A DNA stretch of 64,000 bases from an uncultured Pelagibacteraceae bacterium (GTDB taxonomy: Bacteria; Pseudomonadota; Alphaproteobacteria; Pelagibacterales; Pelagibacteraceae), in the NCBI GenBank assembly GCA_902586495.1, contig CACIHQ010000004.1, forward strand, positions 1 to 64,000, written 5' to 3'. Below the pieces are notes generated by a model. That model ran no database searches, was not told the origin of the DNA, and was given only the letters and a program-made list of their open reading frames with translations. Of the stretch, positions 19,185 through 27,998 are shown in pieces. Every line of letters starts with the position of its first letter. Positions within the stretch are counted from its first letter, which is position 1. The position numbers and the translations under genes were made by a program.

Positions 19185-19203
19185 AAAGTTAACTTTTAAA
19201 AGT
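19185..19203. promoter_or_regulatory. Overlapping palindromes upstream of the binding-protein gene
   Basis: AAAGTTAACTTT (19185-19196) and ACTTTTAAAAGT (19192-19203) are two 12-base perfect palindromes that overlap by five bases, just upstream of the SD of the periplasmic binding protein gene. They could be an operator for a sugar-responsive repressor. They consist mostly of A and T, so chance occurrence is possible. Confidence 0.35.
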
Positions 19204-19270
19204 AAAATCTAATCAAAATATTATTTAGTTGTAAAGCAGACAGGTTGTATTCTACTAAGGGTTGATTCAA

Positions 19271-20272
19271 TTAAAGATTAAGTTTTTCAAACTTTTTTGA
19301 TCTTAAAGATTTTTGAGCTGCATTCGCAATTATCAGAGCTTTTCTTCCCTCTTCAAATCCTGCAAGAGGTTGAATTTTCTTTCTAATAAATTTTGCAAAA
19401 TCCTTTAATTGATTTTTATAAGCATCTTTATACCTCTCAATAAAGAAATTAAGCAAAGGAGATTTATTTGAAGTTGATTGTGCAGAATATAAAGATGTCT
19501 CGTTTTGTCTTTTATTTTCTGAAATTAACATACCTTTTGATCCAAATAATTCTATTCTTTGATCATAACCGAAACTACAATGTCTAGAATTAGTTATTAT
19601 GCACTGAACGCCAGCTTTAGATCTAATTATAGTAGATGCTAATTCAAAATCATTAATTTTATCAAATCTTTTGTCTGAAATGTTGCTGCCAGAGGCTATT
19701 ATTTTTGCAGGTTCATCATTGCCAAGATAGAATCTAACAAGATCAAAATCATGGATCATCATATCTCTAAAAATACCACCAGATTCTTTTAAATATTTCA
19801 TAGTTGGTGGTGCAGGATCACGACTAGTGATAATAATTTTTTCTAATTTACCTATTTTTCCATTTAGTAATTGTTTTCTTAAATTATTGTGAGTTGGATC
19901 ATATCTTCTATTAAAACCTAATTGTATTTTTGGATTTAATCTTTTAATTTTTTTTTTGCAGGATTCAATTTTTTTTATACTTAAATCCAGTGGTTTTTCA
20001 CAAAAAATAATCTTTTTATTTTTTACGCCATCTAGAATAAATTTAATATGTGTAGATGTTGTTGAGGCGATAAAAATAGCTTTTATATCTTTGTCCTTAT
20101 AAGCTATAGATGGATTATATATAGCTTTTGTTTTTAATGTTTTTGAATATTTTTTAGATAAATTTTGTTCAATGTCATAAATATATTTAAGACTAAAATC
20201 TTTACTACGCATTAAATTTTTTCCATGCATAATACCAATTCTACCAAGTCCAAATAAAGCTATATCAATCAT
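19271..20272 (-). CDS. Gfo/Idh/MocA-family dehydrogenase (inositol 2-dehydrogenase-like, IolG-type)
   Basis: A 333-aa NAD(P)-dependent oxidoreductase. The Rossmann GLGRIG is at residues 8-13 ('ALFGLGRIGIMHG'), the catalytic lysine in 'FCEKPLDLS', and the family 'GFNRRYDPTH', 'GGIFRDMMIHDFDLVRF' with conserved D and H follows. These features match inositol 2-dehydrogenases, which open inositol catabolism by forming scyllo-inosose. Divergent from iolE with a gap of 44 bases and close to a sugar ABC importer, it is the best IolG candidate in the window. Substrate is inferred. Confidence 0.85.
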   Translation of the reverse strand: MIDIALFGLGRIGIMHGKNLMRSKDFSLKYIYDIEQNLSKKYSKTLKTKAIYNPSIAYKDKDIKAIFIASTTSTHIKFILDGVKNKKIIFCEKPLDLSIKKIESCKKKIKRLNPKIQLGFNRRYDPTHNNLRKQLLNGKIGKLEKIIITSRDPAPPTMKYLKESGGIFRDMMIHDFDLVRFYLGNDEPAKIIASGSNISDKRFDKINDFELASTIIRSKAGVQCIITNSRHCSFGYDQRIELFGSKGMLISENKRQNETSLYSAQSTSNKSPLLNFFIERYKDAYKNQLKDFAKFIRKKIQPLAGFEEGRKALIIANAAQKSLRSKKFEKLNL

Positions 20273-20316
20273 TTAAAATTTGTATTAAAATAATAACTTA
20301 ACTAAAAAAATTTCTT

Positions 20317-21219
20317 ATGTCAGTAAAATTAGGAGTTGCACCCATTGCATGGAGTAATGATGACATGCCTGAATTAGGTGGTGAAACTACATTAGAACAA
20401 TGTTTAAAAGAAGCCAATGAAGCAGGGTATATAGGCGTAGAGTCTGGTGGAAAATTTCCAAAGAAATCTTCTGAATTAATTCCAAAATTAAATCAATTTA
20501 ATCTTAAACTTTGTTCAGGATGGTATGGCGCAAATCTTAGAAAAAATTCTGTTGAGGAAGAAAAAAAATCCATTCAAGAACAACTAAATTTATTTAAAGA
20601 TTGTGATGCACCTTGTATAGTTTTTGCGGAAGTTTCTGGCTCTATACAAGGAGATCCTAACAGAAAATTATCAACTCGGCCTCAAATGGAAAGGGACGAA
20701 TGGCAGAAGTTTTGTGAAAAAATTTCTGAACTAGGAAAATATTTAGAGGATCAAGGGATGCCTTTGGCATATCACCATCATATGGGGACAGTAATTGAAA
20801 CTCAAAAAGATACTGAAAGACTTATAGAAAATACTCATGAAAGTGTAAAATTAACATTAGATACAGGACATATGTTATTTGCAAAAGGGGACTCAAAATC
20901 CATATTACAAAATTATCATGAGAGAATTTTGCACGTCCATTGTAAAGATATAAGAAAACAAGTTCTTGAAAAATCTTTAAAAGAGGATTTAAGTTTTAGA
21001 GGTGCTTTCTTAGAGGGTGCGTTTACAGTGCCTGGAGATGGTTGTATTGATTATCAACCTTTATTTAATGTATTAAAAAATAATAATTATTCAGGATGGT
21101 TAGTAGTTGAGGCAGAGCAAGATCCGGCAAAAGCAAATCCGTTAGAATATGCAAAAATTGGTTATAAATATCTTACAGATACATTAAAAAAATCTGAAAT
21201 TGAAATTTATACAAATTGA
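20317..21219 (+). CDS. iolE: Inosose dehydratase IolE
   Basis: A 300-aa TIM-barrel protein of the sugar phosphate isomerase/epimerase family. The start 'LGVAPIAWSNDDMPELGGETTLEQCL' is characteristic of IolE, and metal-site residues appear in 'LAYHHHMGTVIET', 'LTLDTGHMLFA' and 'HVHCKDIR'. IolE dehydrates 2-keto-myo-inositol to a trihydroxycyclohexanedione, the substrate of the IolD encoded 3.8 kb downstream. Its 3' end abuts the convergent pilin-like gene. Confidence 0.92.
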   Translation: MSVKLGVAPIAWSNDDMPELGGETTLEQCLKEANEAGYIGVESGGKFPKKSSELIPKLNQFNLKLCSGWYGANLRKNSVEEEKKSIQEQLNLFKDCDAPCIVFAEVSGSIQGDPNRKLSTRPQMERDEWQKFCEKISELGKYLEDQGMPLAYHHHMGTVIETQKDTERLIENTHESVKLTLDTGHMLFAKGDSKSILQNYHERILHVHCKDIRKQVLEKSLKEDLSFRGAFLEGAFTVPGDGCIDYQPLFNVLKNNNYSGWLVVEAEQDPAKANPLEYAKIGYKYLTDTLKKSEIEIYTN

Positions 21220-21720
21220 TTATCTATAGAGTGAAGTTAGTTCATTATTTCCAGCAGCAACACATGGAGATTTAAAACAAGTACCCACAACCCATTCAGA
21301 TCCAGGATCAGGTAAAAAATTTGATGACATCACAAATATAACACCCATCTCGACTGATTGCCCAGCTTTACCTTCTGCTTTAATTCTAGGATCAGGATCA
21401 GTTTTTACTTTAGTATCCTCTGAAAAAGGATTCTCTATATTAAGATTTTTGTTTATATAATTCACAACTTTAGATGAAGACCATTCGCCATTGCATGGAT
21501 CACCCCAAACAGTCAATTTACCTTCATCATTGTTCCCACAATTATTTATTTCTCCATTAATAAAATCAACTACTTTCTTATGATTTTCTTTAACTAAGTT
21601 AGCTTTTGCTTCAACTGCGGGCCTTGTACTTGCAGTCCAGATCAACATCCCAACCACATATACTAACGACAACAACACTAATGCTTCTAATAGTCCAAAA
21701 TTTTTGAAATTTATTCGCAT
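21220..21720 (-). CDS. Hypothetical single-TM protein, pilin-like N-terminus
   Basis: A 166-aa protein of unknown function. After a short basic start (MRINFKNFG) comes one hydrophobic helix, 'LLEALVLLSLVYVVGMLIW' (about residues 10-28), with a Glu near its start as in type IV pilin-like proteins, followed by a hydrophilic domain with four cysteines (CGNN, PCNG, TCFK, PCVA) that could form disulfides. The Glu is at +3 after Gly rather than the usual +5, so this is only a resemblance. It is the last gene of a four-gene catabolic operon, 2 bases after the dehydrogenase. Confidence 0.65.
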   Translation of the reverse strand: MRINFKNFGLLEALVLLSLVYVVGMLIWTASTRPAVEAKANLVKENHKKVVDFINGEINNCGNNDEGKLTVWGDPCNGEWSSSKVVNYINKNLNIENPFSEDTKVKTDPDPRIKAEGKAGQSVEMGVIFVMSSNFLPDPGSEWVVGTCFKSPCVAAGNNELTSLYR

Positions 21721-21722
21721 AA

Positions 21723-22688
21723 TTAAAGTTTAATAATTTTTGATATGTCTAATTTTTTTTCAAAAAAATCAATTATATTTTGTATTGTTTCTTTTCCCAT
21801 TCTTATCATGCATTCCTCAGTAAATGCAGCGGTATGAGGACTTAAAAAAACTTTATTGTTTTTTAGCAAAGGATTATCCTCTTTAGGTGGTTCTGTTTCA
21901 AAAACATCTAAACCTGCACCAAATATAAGACTTTCATTTAATGCTTTATCTAAGTCATTCTCATTAATCATTCCACCTCTTGCAGCATTAATAATTATAC
22001 AATTTTTCCTCATTGTTTTAAGTAAGTCATAATTAATAATATTTTTCGTTTTTTCATTAAGAGGCATATGTAAAGAAATAGCATCCATAGATTTTACTGC
22101 TTCTGTAAGATCTTCAACTTTTTTTCCACCCAATTCCTCAATAATATCTTTTGAAACAAATGGATCATAAACAAAAACATTCATTTCAAATCCTTTGCAT
22201 CTTCTAATTAAAGATTGACCAATTCTACCAAATCCAGCAATTAAAATATTTTTTTTCCAAAGTTCAATTGTTTTTGGAAGTTTATTTCTACTAGAAAAAT
22301 TTCCTGTTTTAACAGCCTCATCATACATGTTTTTTCTCTTTGATATATTGAGCAACATAAACATAACATGTTCTGCCACCGCAACAGCATTTGCTGTAGC
22401 CGTAATTGCCAAGGTGATATTTTTTTCTTTAGAGGACTTGAGGTCAATATTGTCGTACCCAACGCCGTGGCGAGATATAATCTTAAGTTTTTTTGATATA
22501 TTAATTAATTCACTAGATAAATTTGCTGTTCTAATTGATAGACCATCACACTCCAAAATTTTTTGTTTAATATCTTTGTCATCTAAATTTTCAATAATCT
22601 CATAATCATAATTTGGGTTATTCTTTATAAGATCTATTCCCGCTTTATGAATAGGTTGAATTATCAAAATTTTTTTTTTATCTGACAC
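21723..22688 (-). CDS. D-isomer-specific 2-hydroxyacid dehydrogenase (SerA-like)
   Basis: A 321-aa NAD-dependent enzyme of the phosphoglycerate/2-hydroxyacid dehydrogenase family. Catalytic Arg, Glu and His can be read in 'NAARGGMIN', 'FETEPPKEDNP' and 'LSPHTAAF', and the nucleotide motif is GFGRIG ('ILIAGFGRIGQSL'). The ACT-type regulatory domain of classic SerA is absent. In this operon it probably reduces or oxidises a small 2-keto acid released by the neighbouring HpcH aldolase, rather than making serine. That assignment is contextual. Confidence 0.88.
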   Translation of the reverse strand: MSDKKKILIIQPIHKAGIDLIKNNPNYDYEIIENLDDKDIKQKILECDGLSIRTANLSSELINISKKLKIISRHGVGYDNIDLKSSKEKNITLAITATANAVAVAEHVMFMLLNISKRKNMYDEAVKTGNFSSRNKLPKTIELWKKNILIAGFGRIGQSLIRRCKGFEMNVFVYDPFVSKDIIEELGGKKVEDLTEAVKSMDAISLHMPLNEKTKNIINYDLLKTMRKNCIIINAARGGMINENDLDKALNESLIFGAGLDVFETEPPKEDNPLLKNNKVFLSPHTAAFTEECMIRMGKETIQNIIDFFEKKLDISKIIKL

Positions 22689-22694
22689 TTAAAT

Positions 22695-23486
22695 TTAGTA
22701 AGTTTTAGAGTCTTCTTTTGATTTGATTGATTTTAATTTAGATACAGCATCTTTTGCACCTGCACTCATATACCTTTGATCCGATCCAATGGTTACTAAA
22801 TTAAATCCTAAATTAAGCATTTTTTTTGCATACTCTGGACTAGCATTATGAATACCTGCAAAAATTTTATTTTTTTTTGCATGTTCCAAGATATTCAAAA
22901 TCTTTTCATAAGTTGGACTTCCTTCAGGATTATCAAAAGCTGGTTTTTGACCTATGGCCAGACTTAAATCAGCAGGTCCGATATAAATTCCATCTATTCC
23001 TGGCGTACTCATAATTTCATCTAATTTATCCAAGGCCTCTTTTGTCTCTATCATTGCCATTTTTAAAATTTCATCGTTGGCAAAATCTCCATAATTTGAA
23101 CCTCCATAAATTAATCCTCTAATTGGTCCAAAACTTCTATACCCTCTAGGAGGATACATGCATGCTTGAACAAATTTTTCTGCTTCAAATTTGTTACTGA
23201 CCATTGGACAAATTACGCCGTAGCACCCTGCATCTAAAATTTTCATTATTTGTCCTGGTTCATTCCAGTTTACTCTAGCTAAAGGAGTAACATCTGTAGA
23301 TGAAATTGATTGTAGCATTTGTAATGCATTTGGATAATCTATAACACCATGTTGCATATCAATTGTAAGCGAGTCCCAACCTTGATGAGACATTACTTCC
23401 GCTGAAAAAGAGCTAGGAATTTGTAACCAGCCATTAATTATTTGCTCACCATCATTCATCATCTTTTTTATTTTATTTGGCCTCAT
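22695..23486 (-). CDS. HpcH/HpaI-family class II aldolase
   Basis: A 263-aa metal-dependent aldolase that cleaves 2-keto-3-deoxy sugar acids or related 4-hydroxy-2-oxo acids to pyruvate and an aldehyde. Landmarks are 'WDSLTIDMQHGVIDY', 'GCYGVICPMVSNKFEAE', 'YPPRGYRSFGPIRG', 'IDGIYIGPADLSLAIG' and the Glu metal ligand in 'MAMIETKEALD'. It lies 1 base after the ALDH gene and 6 before the dehydrogenase gene, so aldehyde oxidation and keto-acid reduction could follow directly. Precise substrate unknown. Confidence 0.9.
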   Translation of the reverse strand: MRPNKIKKMMNDGEQIINGWLQIPSSFSAEVMSHQGWDSLTIDMQHGVIDYPNALQMLQSISSTDVTPLARVNWNEPGQIMKILDAGCYGVICPMVSNKFEAEKFVQACMYPPRGYRSFGPIRGLIYGGSNYGDFANDEILKMAMIETKEALDKLDEIMSTPGIDGIYIGPADLSLAIGQKPAFDNPEGSPTYEKILNILEHAKKNKIFAGIHNASPEYAKKMLNLGFNLVTIGSDQRYMSAGAKDAVSKLKSIKSKEDSKTY

Positions 23487-23487
23487 T

Positions 23488-24930
23488 TTAAGATTTCAAA
23501 CCAAGGTGAGTGTACTTTATATTTAGATAATCTTTAATTGCCATTGAACCGCCTTCACGTCCATATCCAGTTTGTTTAATTCCGCCAAAAGGTGCTTCAG
23601 CTATCGCAACTGCAGGAGTATTAACTGCAACCGTACCAGTTTCCATTAATTCTGAAGCTCTGTGAGCTTTATCCATAGAATTTGTATAAATATAACTACA
23701 TAATCCTAAGTCATTATCATTGGCTCTCTCAACTACTTCATCAAAAGTTTTAAATGACAACATCGGAACTAATGGACCAAATGGTTCTTGTTTCATTATT
23801 GTAAAATTGTCCTTTACATTGTCAAAAACTGTTGGCTCATAAAAATATCCTTTGTTAAAACCTTGAGGTCTTTTTCCACCCAATAAAACTTTTGCTCCTT
23901 CCTTTTTAGTTGTTTCAACTAATTCTTCAATTTCTCCTAATCTTTTTGCAGTTGTTAAAGGACCTAATTGAACTCCTTCATCTAAACCATTACCAATTTT
24001 TAATTTTTTTGTTCTTTCAATAAACGCATTAATGAATTCGTCTTTTTTATTTTCTTGTATATAAAATCTGTTAGGTGAAATACAAACTTGACCATTATTT
24101 CTAAATTTTGCAGTAATTGCCATATCTGCAACTTTATTTATATCAACATCATCAAAAACTATAAAAGGTGAGTGTCCACTAAGCTCCATTGTGACTCTTT
24201 GAACTTTGTCTGCGGCCTTTTTTAAGATTAATTTACCTACTCTTGTTGATCCAGTAATTGAAACCTTTTTAATAATATCAGATTCTAACAACTCATTTGA
24301 AATACTTTCAGGATCTCCTGATAATAAGTTTACAACTCCAGGAGGGACTCCCGCTTCTTTACAAATATCTACCAACTCCATTACTGTTCCTGGAGTAATT
24401 ACATCAGGCTTACAAATTACTGAACATCCGGCAGCTAATGCTGTTGAAATTTTTCTTGCTGCTAGAATTAAAGGAAAATTCCATGGCACTAAAGCTGCTA
24501 CAACTCCAACTGGCTGATAATAAACATGAACTCTCGTATCTGGAAATCGACTTTCGACTGTTTGTCCATAAATTCTTTTTGTTTCTTCAGCATTCCACTC
24601 AAAAATATCAGCAGCCCCACCAGTTTCGCCAATTCCCTCTGCTAAAGGTTTTCCAACTTCAATCGTTAACCACTTTGCTAAAATATCTTGTTTTTTTCTT
24701 AAAAGATCAGCAATTTTTCTAATAATATTTGATCTCTGCCAAGGTAAAGTGTTTTTCCAAACTTCCAAACCTTTCTCTGCAGATTTAAGAGCTTTTTGAA
24801 CATCTGCTGAAGACGCTTTAGACGCTTGGCCAATAATTTCTTCCGTAGCAGGATTTATAACATCGTAAGTTTCTTTTTTTTCCGCTTGTTGCCACTTACC
24901 ATCAATGAACTGCCCAAATTTACTATACAT
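23488..24930 (-). CDS. NAD(P)-dependent aldehyde dehydrogenase (succinate-semialdehyde/glycolaldehyde type)
   Basis: A 480-aa aldehyde dehydrogenase. I start at the ATG giving MYSKFGQFIDGKWQQ; the frame stays open 37 codons further upstream, but that extension has no family similarity. Catalytic Glu is in 'MELSGHSPFIVFDD' and Cys in 'NNGQVCISPNRF'. The Glu shows that it is a CoA-independent dehydrogenase and not the CoA-acylating IolA/MmsA type that standard inositol pathways use. First gene of a tight operon with aldolase and dehydrogenase; divergent from iolD. Confidence 0.9.
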   Translation of the reverse strand: MYSKFGQFIDGKWQQAEKKETYDVINPATEEIIGQASKASSADVQKALKSAEKGLEVWKNTLPWQRSNIIRKIADLLRKKQDILAKWLTIEVGKPLAEGIGETGGAADIFEWNAEETKRIYGQTVESRFPDTRVHVYYQPVGVVAALVPWNFPLILAARKISTALAAGCSVICKPDVITPGTVMELVDICKEAGVPPGVVNLLSGDPESISNELLESDIIKKVSITGSTRVGKLILKKAADKVQRVTMELSGHSPFIVFDDVDINKVADMAITAKFRNNGQVCISPNRFYIQENKKDEFINAFIERTKKLKIGNGLDEGVQLGPLTTAKRLGEIEELVETTKKEGAKVLLGGKRPQGFNKGYFYEPTVFDNVKDNFTIMKQEPFGPLVPMLSFKTFDEVVERANDNDLGLCSYIYTNSMDKAHRASELMETGTVAVNTPAVAIAEAPFGGIKQTGYGREGGSMAIKDYLNIKYTHLGLKS

Positions 24931-24984
24931 AATTTTTATTTTATGGTTAATTAAGTGAAATTTTAAGAGAATATATCTACAATT

Positions 24985-26829
24985 ATGAAAAAAATAAAGC
25001 TTACATGTGCTCATGCAATTGTAAAGTTCCTGACTTCTCAAAAAATTCTTATCGATGGTAAAAAAGAACCTTTATTCGCTGGTGCTTTTGGAATATTTGG
25101 TCATGGCAATGTAGCTTGTTTAGGACAAGCTTTAGAGGAAAATAAAGATAAACTTCCAACTTATAGAGGTCATCATGAGCAAAATATGGCTTTAACAGGA
25201 ATTGCTTACGCTAGAGCAAAAAGAAGAAAACAAGTATTTGTAGCAACAAGCTCTGTAGGTCCTGGTTCTACAAACATGGTAACAGCTGCAGCAGTTGCGA
25301 TGAGTAATAGACTGCCAATTTTATTTCTTCCAGGTGATACTTACGCAAACAGGATGCCTGATCCAGTTTTACAACAAGTAGAACATTTTAATAATCCAGG
25401 AATTACCCAAAATGATGCTTTTAAACCAGTTACAAAATATTTTGATAGAATAACCAGACCAGAACAAATTTTACAAACATTTCCCCAAGCTGTACAAGTT
25501 TTATTAGACCCAGCTGATTGTGGTCCAGTATGCATATCTCTATGTCAGGATATACAAGGAGAAATTTTTGATTATCCTGAAGATTTTTTTAAAGAAAAAA
25601 TCCATAATATACGAAGACCAAGACCTGATGATTTTCAAATTAAAGAGGCAGCTGAAAAAATTAAAAAATCAAAAAATCCAATCATAATTTCTGGTGGAGG
25701 TGTTTTCTACTCAGATGCAATGGAGGAACTTTCAACTTTTGCAGTTAAACACAATATACCTGTAACACAAACTGTAATGGGTTATTCTTCTATGAAAAGA
25801 GATCATTCTCATTTTTTAGGACCTATTGGAGGTTTAGGAGGAAAAGCAGCAAATAACTTTGCAAAAAAAACTGATTTAGCGATTGCTATTGGAACTAAGT
25901 TAGGAGATTTCACAACTGGGTCATGGTCCAATTTTGAAAATCCAAATTTTTCACTAGTATCAATTAATGTTGCAAGATTTGATGCTAGTAAGCATATGGC
26001 ACAATCAATTATTGGAGATGCAAAAGTTTCTCTAAATGAACTATCACAAGCTTTAGGTGATTGGAAAGCATCCGAGGAATGGCATAAAAAATCCAGAGAT
26101 GAACTTAAATCTTGGAATGAATATGTTGATAAAGAAAGTGGACCAACTAATCAAAAACTTCCAAGTTATGCTCATGCAGTTGGTGCAATTTATAGAAACT
26201 CTGATCCAAGTGATATCGCTGTCACTGCAGCTGGAGGTTTGGTAGGTGAAGTTGTTCAAATTTGGAGACCAAGGGAACTTAATACTCATGAAACAGAGTG
26301 GGGCTTTAGTTGTATGAGTTATGAAATTTCTGGAGCTTTAGGAATTAAAATGGCCAACCCAAACAAAGAAGTTATCACATTTGTAGGTGATGGATCATAT
26401 TTACTTTATAATTCAGATATATATTCATCTGTAATAACTAATAATAAACTAATTGTAATTGTCTGTGATAATGGTGGTCACGCTGTCATTAATAGACTTC
26501 AATTATTTAAAGGTGGAAAAGAATTTAATTGTTTGTTTGAGAGTTCAAATATTTCAAATTTAGTAAAAGTAAATTTTGCAAAACATGCAGAAAGTATGGG
26601 GGCAAAGTCTGAAGAGGTAAATTCTATCAGTGAATTAGAGGAAGCTTTCAAAAGAGCGAAGAAATCAAAAGTGACTTATGTTATTTCAATCAAAACTCAT
26701 TCCTATCAATGGCTTGAAGGATCAGCTTATTGGGAAAGTCCAACTTTAGAAATTCCCAAAAACAAAGAAAATGAAAAAGCTCTAAAATTACACAAAGAAG
26801 GTAAAGCAAAACAAAGACAGGGAGTATAA
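24985..26829 (+). CDS. iolD: 3D-(3,5/4)-trihydroxycyclohexane-1,2-dione hydrolase IolD
   Basis: A thiamine-diphosphate-dependent hydrolase (614 aa) that opens the cyclohexanedione ring to 5-deoxy-glucuronate in inositol catabolism. IolD-type pieces are 'AGAFGIFGHGNVACLGQAL', 'TYRGHHEQNMALTGIAYAR', 'SSVGPGSTNMVTAAAVA', and the ThDP site 'FVGDGSYLLYNSDIYSS' with 'GGHAVINRLQ'. It is the first of three near-abutting plus-strand genes (with a Gfo/Idh/MocA dehydrogenase and a ROK kinase). Confidence 0.93.
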   Translation: MKKIKLTCAHAIVKFLTSQKILIDGKKEPLFAGAFGIFGHGNVACLGQALEENKDKLPTYRGHHEQNMALTGIAYARAKRRKQVFVATSSVGPGSTNMVTAAAVAMSNRLPILFLPGDTYANRMPDPVLQQVEHFNNPGITQNDAFKPVTKYFDRITRPEQILQTFPQAVQVLLDPADCGPVCISLCQDIQGEIFDYPEDFFKEKIHNIRRPRPDDFQIKEAAEKIKKSKNPIIISGGGVFYSDAMEELSTFAVKHNIPVTQTVMGYSSMKRDHSHFLGPIGGLGGKAANNFAKKTDLAIAIGTKLGDFTTGSWSNFENPNFSLVSINVARFDASKHMAQSIIGDAKVSLNELSQALGDWKASEEWHKKSRDELKSWNEYVDKESGPTNQKLPSYAHAVGAIYRNSDPSDIAVTAAGGLVGEVVQIWRPRELNTHETEWGFSCMSYEISGALGIKMANPNKEVITFVGDGSYLLYNSDIYSSVITNNKLIVIVCDNGGHAVINRLQLFKGGKEFNCLFESSNISNLVKVNFAKHAESMGAKSEEVNSISELEEAFKRAKKSKVTYVISIKTHSYQWLEGSAYWESPTLEIPKNKENEKALKLHKEGKAKQRQGV

Positions 26830-26834
26830 CCCTA

Positions 26835-27995
26835 ATGAGCAAAGTATTTAAAGTTGGCTTAATTGGTTGTGGTCATATCGCAGAAACATATTTCAGAGCT
26901 CACAAATATTTCAAAAATTTTAAAATCATTAAATGTGCAGATGTTAAAGAAAAAGTAGCTAAGAAATGTGCTAAAATTTATAAAATTAAAGCAGTTTCGG
27001 TAAGTAATTTACTTAAAGATAAACAGGTTGAAATAATATTAAATCTAACCCCTCCAAAAGTTCATTACCAAATTGCAAAAAAGTCTCTGTTAAATGGAAA
27101 ACACGTATATTCAGAAAAACCACTAGCCTTAAATCTAAAAGACGGAAAAGAATTACTTAAGCTCTCAAAAAAAAAGAAATTATACTTAGGAAATGCCCCA
27201 GATACTTTTCTCGGAGGAGGCAATCAAAAATCTAAAGAATTATTAGAAGGTAAAAGTATCGGTAAAGTAAATTTAGGTAATGCGATTTTTGCTTTTCCAG
27301 GGGTTCAATCTTATCATCCAGACCCAGAACCATGGTTTGCAAAAAAAGAAGGCGGTCCAGTAATTGATATGGGACCTTATTATCTCACAGCATTAGTAAA
27401 TTTATTAGGTCCAGCAAAAGAAGTAAAAGCTGCAAGTTTAATGAAAGGTTCACGATTTAGAACAATTGGTATTGGACCTAAAAAGGGAAAAAGAATTAAG
27501 GTAGAATGCCCAACTACATATTTTACAACAATTATATTTAAAAATGGAAGCATAATAAGACTTACTTTGTCTTTTGATGTTATAGCCCATCAAAGAAATC
27601 ATATTGAACTTTATGGAACCAAAGGTTCAATGATTGTGCCAGATCCTAATATGTTTGGTGGTTCAGTATATTTATGTAAAAAATTAGGAAGCCCATGGAA
27701 AGAATTTAAAACAAATCGTATGCCGCTAGGAAAAATTAATATTAGAACTCAAAGTTCAAGAGCAAATGAGTCACCTACTAACGCTAATTACAGAGGAGTT
27801 GGTCTTGCAGAAATGGCTTATTGTATTGATAAAAAAAAGATACATAGATGCAATGGAGAAGTATCTTTGCATGTTCTTGACTTGATACAATCGACTATGC
27901 AATCAGCTAAAACAAATAAACCAATTAGACTTAGTACAACATGTAAAATTCCAAAACTTTTTATTAATAAAGAAATAAATAAATTAATGAGATAA
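26835..27995 (+). CDS. Gfo/Idh/MocA-family oxidoreductase
   Basis: A 386-aa NAD(P)-dependent oxidoreductase. The Rossmann 'VGLIGCGHIAETY' is at residues 7-19, the EKP catalytic lysine in 'YSEKPLALNLKDG', and 'GGPVIDMGPYYLTALVNLLGP' holds the D/H-type substrate region (here Tyr-Tyr replaces the usual His). It is distinct from the IolG-like gene at 19.3 kb and could act on an epimeric inositol or a derived sugar. It lies 5 bases after iolD and 3 before the ROK gene. Confidence 0.88.
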   Translation: MSKVFKVGLIGCGHIAETYFRAHKYFKNFKIIKCADVKEKVAKKCAKIYKIKAVSVSNLLKDKQVEIILNLTPPKVHYQIAKKSLLNGKHVYSEKPLALNLKDGKELLKLSKKKKLYLGNAPDTFLGGGNQKSKELLEGKSIGKVNLGNAIFAFPGVQSYHPDPEPWFAKKEGGPVIDMGPYYLTALVNLLGPAKEVKAASLMKGSRFRTIGIGPKKGKRIKVECPTTYFTTIIFKNGSIIRLTLSFDVIAHQRNHIELYGTKGSMIVPDPNMFGGSVYLCKKLGSPWKEFKTNRMPLGKINIRTQSSRANESPTNANYRGVGLAEMAYCIDKKKIHRCNGEVSLHVLDLIQSTMQSAKTNKPIRLSTTCKIPKLFINKEINKLMR

Positions 27996-27998
27996 AAT

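Noticed and set aside
24931..25041. 37-residue N-terminal extension of the ALDH at 23.5 kb
   Set aside because: It would overlap the start of iolD on the other strand and has no ALDH similarity.
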